Positions 21,622 through 23,823 of a DNA stretch of 23,823 nucleotides are shown here, piece after piece. A model generated the notes under the pieces. It made no database searches and was not told where the DNA came from. It was given only the letters and a program-made list of their open reading frames with translations. The first letter of the stretch is position 1. Each line of letters starts with the position of its first letter. A program made the position numbers and the translations under genes. This stretch comes from a virus, in IMG/VR virus record IMGVR_UViG_3300042924_002411, positions 1 to 23,823 of that record. One strand, 5' to 3'.

Positions 21622-22157
21622 TAATTACTAAATGGGATTAAATACACGTTATTTATATATAGCGTTGACGTACCAGATGGTTGAACGAATACAAGTCTTG
21701 CATAAGTCACTCGTGCAGTACAATTGAAAGTGCTTACTGCGTATACGAATTTCCCTGCACCACCAATACAAGATATTTTCTTTTGTACATTATTTTGAGC
21801 CGAAGATGCAATAGTTAAACTATCACAATTAACACCATCAACACCGCTAAATGTAGAACTCATATTAAACCAATTAATACCATCATAACTTCCTTGAGCT
21901 ACGGCATTAACTGCAACTGGTGTTACGCCTGAGGCTGTATCAACAGTAAAATAAAAGGCGTACTTATTGGTTGTGTACTTATTCAATGCACCTGTTCGCA
22001 CATTGAAGTATGTAGTTTCAGTATTCACCAACGTGTCAGATGTTTGGGCAGTAATACCCGATTGAAGCACGGTTGACTTATACATTGTAATTTGCGCTTG
22101 TGTGTCGTTGCAACTGAAGAGCGCAGCCATCAGTAATATGATTCCTAATTTTTTCAT
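21621..22157 (-). CDS. Exported or lipoprotein-like protein in the head cluster, 178 aa
   Basis: The N-terminus (MKKLGIILLMAALFSCNDTQ) can be read as a lipoprotein signal: a hydrophobic core ending in LFSC, with Cys16 as the lipid site. An Ala-x-Ala style cut after TQA is a second option. The mature part is beta-rich, about 155 residues, with NVRTGALNKYTTNKYAFYFTVD, three Cys and a DGINWFNMS segment, perhaps an Ig-like or jelly-roll fold. It sits between head genes and directly follows the 79-codon gene (TAA ATG), yet its export signal suggests the envelope. Virion decoration or host-surface change are both possible. Confidence 0.72.
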   Translation of the reverse strand: MKKLGIILLMAALFSCNDTQAQITMYKSTVLQSGITAQTSDTLVNTETTYFNVRTGALNKYTTNKYAFYFTVDTASGVTPVAVNAVAQGSYDGINWFNMSSTFSGVDGVNCDSLTIASSAQNNVQKKISCIGGAGKFVYAVSTFNCTARVTYARLVFVQPSGTSTLYINNVYLIPFSN

Positions 22158-22397
22158 TTATTTGTTTTTTAAAGAGGCAAAACCTTTAGTAATTAAAATA
22201 GTAGCTATGTCGGATGAAACCTTATACTCCTTATCCTTTACAAGTCCACCCAAACCTAATCCGATGATTGTTTGGTCTCCTTTTAAGATAGGTAGTTCGA
22301 CAACCAAAGGTTGTTCAACCATAGGTTGTTCTTCAACGATAGGAGTATCTAATACATCCAATTCTTCTATTACTTTATTTACTTTAGATTTTGCCAT
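22158..22397 (-). CDS. Small acidic protein after the capsid gene, 79 aa
   Basis: The N-terminal part is rich in Glu, Val and Pro (LDTPIVEEQPMVEQPLVVELP at 15-35), a likely extended segment. The C-terminal half (YKVSSDIATILITKGFASL at 57-76) has a Y-x-V-(S)-x-x-x-A-x-x-L-I-x-x-G-x-A pattern common in small proteins encoded next to phage head genes. It may bind capsid or neck, for example as a head completion or decoration factor. It starts 11 nt after the capsid gene stop. Function is unknown. Confidence 0.7.
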   Translation of the reverse strand: MAKSKVNKVIEELDVLDTPIVEEQPMVEQPLVVELPILKGDQTIIGLGLGGLVKDKEYKVSSDIATILITKGFASLKNK

Positions 22398-22408
22398 TGT
22401 TATTTAAT

Positions 22409-23731
22409 TTATGCGATTGAAGTTAAAGCTGCGATAGCTGTTGCGAAATCACCTTCTACTAAACATTGTAAGTCGTTGCGTGATGCAAACTGAACAAGAC
22501 GTGCCTCAACGATAAGTGTCATCAAGTTATTGATTGGATCGTCACCTGATGGAGTTAAACGGATGTTTAAACTTTCTCTGAACAATACATTCAAAACTTT
22601 CATATCACCACCAATAAAAGTACCTGCGGTAACGGCAGGAGTAGCAATTACTTGCATACCTGCAACAACTAAGTTACGACCCATACCACCGATAGACCAA
22701 TCCATATAATCTTTGTACAATGGTTCGCCTGTTGATGATTTCAATCCGAAGATTTTGTTCAATGTATCAGGGTGAACGAAGATTGCGTTAGGTGTACCGA
22801 AAGCTAAATCAACTTGATTTGCAACTGCGTGGATAACATCAATTTCGTTAGCGTAAGGGATAGTATTAGCTAAACTTACTGCGGCAAATGGTGCTGCCCA
22901 TTCCGTAGCCCCTTTAATATAAGGTGCTACACCTGTACCTGAAAATAATTGAGTTTCAATAGCTACATTAACACGCTTCAACATTGAGTTTTGGATGAAA
23001 CTTGTCAATTGAGGTAAGTCAGCCAACAACTCAGTTGAAACTTTAGAGTAAACGGCAATCTTCTGAACTGGCTGAGTTTTCTCAACATACAATACAGAGA
23101 TTTGAGTTTTTGGTGCTGCCTCTCCAATCATTACAGGAGTTCCATCTTCATTAGTTTCTTCAATCCACAATGCAAAACGATTGTTGATAGTTCCTGTTGT
23201 AACGGCTTGTAAATACTTTTCAGTACGCTGTCTAATAGGACTAATTACACCTGTATTTTGCGTAAGTGTATTTTCAGTAGCACCTGCAATGATAGTTGTA
23301 TCTTCTGTGATATTAACCGCCTTAACTTCAAAGTTCAAATCTTGACCTTTACGAAGACCGCCTTGTGAACGTACTTCTTCAAGTGTAGATGCTTGTGCAT
23401 CCAATGATGCTTTCAATGCTTCTTTAAACGTAGTAGGTTCTGCGTTAGGAACTAACTTACTTGCTTCAATACGGCTAATAGCCAATCCTTGCGCTTGTAA
23501 TGTCTTAGCCATAGCTTTGATAGTCTCTTGCTCTTTAAGTTGCGCAAGGGCATCTTCTAAGGCTTTAGCGGTAGCTTCTTCGTTCTCCGAAGTTTGTTTA
23601 GCTAATGCTGAATCAATTTGAGACTTTACTGTTCTCATCAGGGTCTTTTCAGTTTCAGGCAAATCTTTAATGCTTTCTTCAAACTGTGCTAGTATCGCAG
23701 CGTCTTGTGCTGCCTTTTCTACTTTTGTCAT
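22409..23731 (-). CDS. Major capsid protein, HK97 fold
   Basis: Residues 1-95 are a charged helical stretch (KVEKAAQDAAILAQFEE..., Gln/Glu/Lys-rich) like the delta domain that serves as an internal scaffold and is usually cut off during head maturation. From about 145 the HK97-like core follows: VISPIRQRTEKYLQAV, then KIAVYSKVSTELLADLPQLTSFIQ (a classic E-loop/P-domain helix), QLFSGTGVAPYIKG and FVHPDTLNKIFGLK, and an A-domain end with LVEARLVQF. The size of 440 residues suits a precursor with the delta domain attached. Many copies build the head shell. The start is A/T-led with no Shine-Dalgarno. Confidence 0.92.
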   Translation of the reverse strand: MTKVEKAAQDAAILAQFEESIKDLPETEKTLMRTVKSQIDSALAKQTSENEEATAKALEDALAQLKEQETIKAMAKTLQAQGLAISRIEASKLVPNAEPTTFKEALKASLDAQASTLEEVRSQGGLRKGQDLNFEVKAVNITEDTTIIAGATENTLTQNTGVISPIRQRTEKYLQAVTTGTINNRFALWIEETNEDGTPVMIGEAAPKTQISVLYVEKTQPVQKIAVYSKVSTELLADLPQLTSFIQNSMLKRVNVAIETQLFSGTGVAPYIKGATEWAAPFAAVSLANTIPYANEIDVIHAVANQVDLAFGTPNAIFVHPDTLNKIFGLKSSTGEPLYKDYMDWSIGGMGRNLVVAGMQVIATPAVTAGTFIGGDMKVLNVLFRESLNIRLTPSGDDPINNLMTLIVEARLVQFASRNDLQCLVEGDFATAIAALTSIA

Positions 23732-23732
23732 T

Positions 23733-23823
23733 TTAAATGAATTTAATTTTTGAATAATCTTTGTTTCGTTCCGTTTGAGTGACCGTAGTCGGCTCTATAA
23801 TAGTCTGAGTGACTTTAGTCGGC
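23733..23823 (-). CDS. C-terminal fragment of the gene upstream of the capsid
   Basis: The minus strand is open from the right edge to a TAA at 23733-23735, one base before the capsid ATG. The visible 29 residues contain a repeated PT(K/T)VTQT unit (PTKVTQT, then PTTVTQT) with a basic tail (ERNKDYSKIKFI). The DNA shows matching repeats of TGAGTGACnnTAGTCGGC. In phages the gene here is often the head maturation protease or portal, but this tail shows no active-site motif, so the identity cannot be fixed from what is in view. Confidence 0.6.
   Translation of the reverse strand, partial: PTKVTQTIIEPTTVTQTERNKDYSKIKFI

Overview
The window is an AT-rich stretch of a tailed-phage (or prophage) genome whose host is most likely a member of the Bacteroidetes. 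Every supported gene lies on the minus strand, so the map reads from right to left. The host guess rests on four things: start codons lack a Shine-Dalgarno sequence and have A/T-rich leaders; one promoter fits the Bacteroidetes -33 TTTG / -7 TAnnTTTG form; signal peptides end in the Ala-X-Ala|Gln style common in that phylum; and the structural proteins resemble Bacteroidetes prophage families. A tape-measure protein with no recognisable sheath or baseplate genes points to a siphovirus-like particle.

Layout along the direction of transcription. (1) Head and neck, 23823-19871: the tail end of an upstream gene, an HK97-type major capsid protein, a small acidic protein, an exported or lipoprotein-like protein, a connector candidate and a large neck/tail-completion candidate. 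(2) Tail, 19865-12604: a tail-tube candidate, several small assembly genes, the tape measure and a large tail-tip protein. (3) Tail tip and fibres, 12603-7324: a large tail protein, a 73-residue protein, a tail-fibre protein with an Mtd-like start, then three consecutive genes with Sec signal peptides (a repeat-rich fibre-like protein, an unknown and a LamG-type lectin). (4) Lysis, 7327-5947: membrane proteins, a cytosolic GH24 lysozyme and a holin candidate, closed by a hairpin. (5) A metallophosphoesterase and two small genes, 5890-4394, closed by a hairpin terminator. (6) An early or DNA-metabolism operon from a promoter near 4200, with small unknown genes and then a Rad52-superfamily annealing protein paired with a YqaJ-like exonuclease. 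The left end holds small genes and a truncated protein with two helix-turn-helix repeats.

The most unusual structure is at 574-1216. Two small genes (63 and 75 codons) lie in the minus strand as consecutive units, each followed by an imperfect inverted repeat with the layout of an integron attC recombination site (R''-spacer-L''-loop-L'-spacer-R' with AAC/GTT cores). The 75-codon unit begins with GTTATAAGC and ends with the exact reverse complement. The 63-codon unit shows the same relation at 6 of 7 bases, and its stop codon lies inside the R'' box. This reads as a two-cassette integron-like array inside a phage early operon, with no integrase in view. Removing it on paper gives the upstream 100-codon gene a different short ending.

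Genes are tightly packed, with stop-start overlaps of three kinds: ATGA (4 nt), TAATG (1 nt) and a recurrent 8-nt ATGNNTAA mainly in the early operon. These suggest translational coupling in place of Shine-Dalgarno initiation. Five small genes that a 60-codon length cut-off would miss were found by hand at 382-543, 4020-4163 (as restarted), 4394-4498, 6159-6338 and 17314-17469. No stretch longer than 300 bases lacks a gene.
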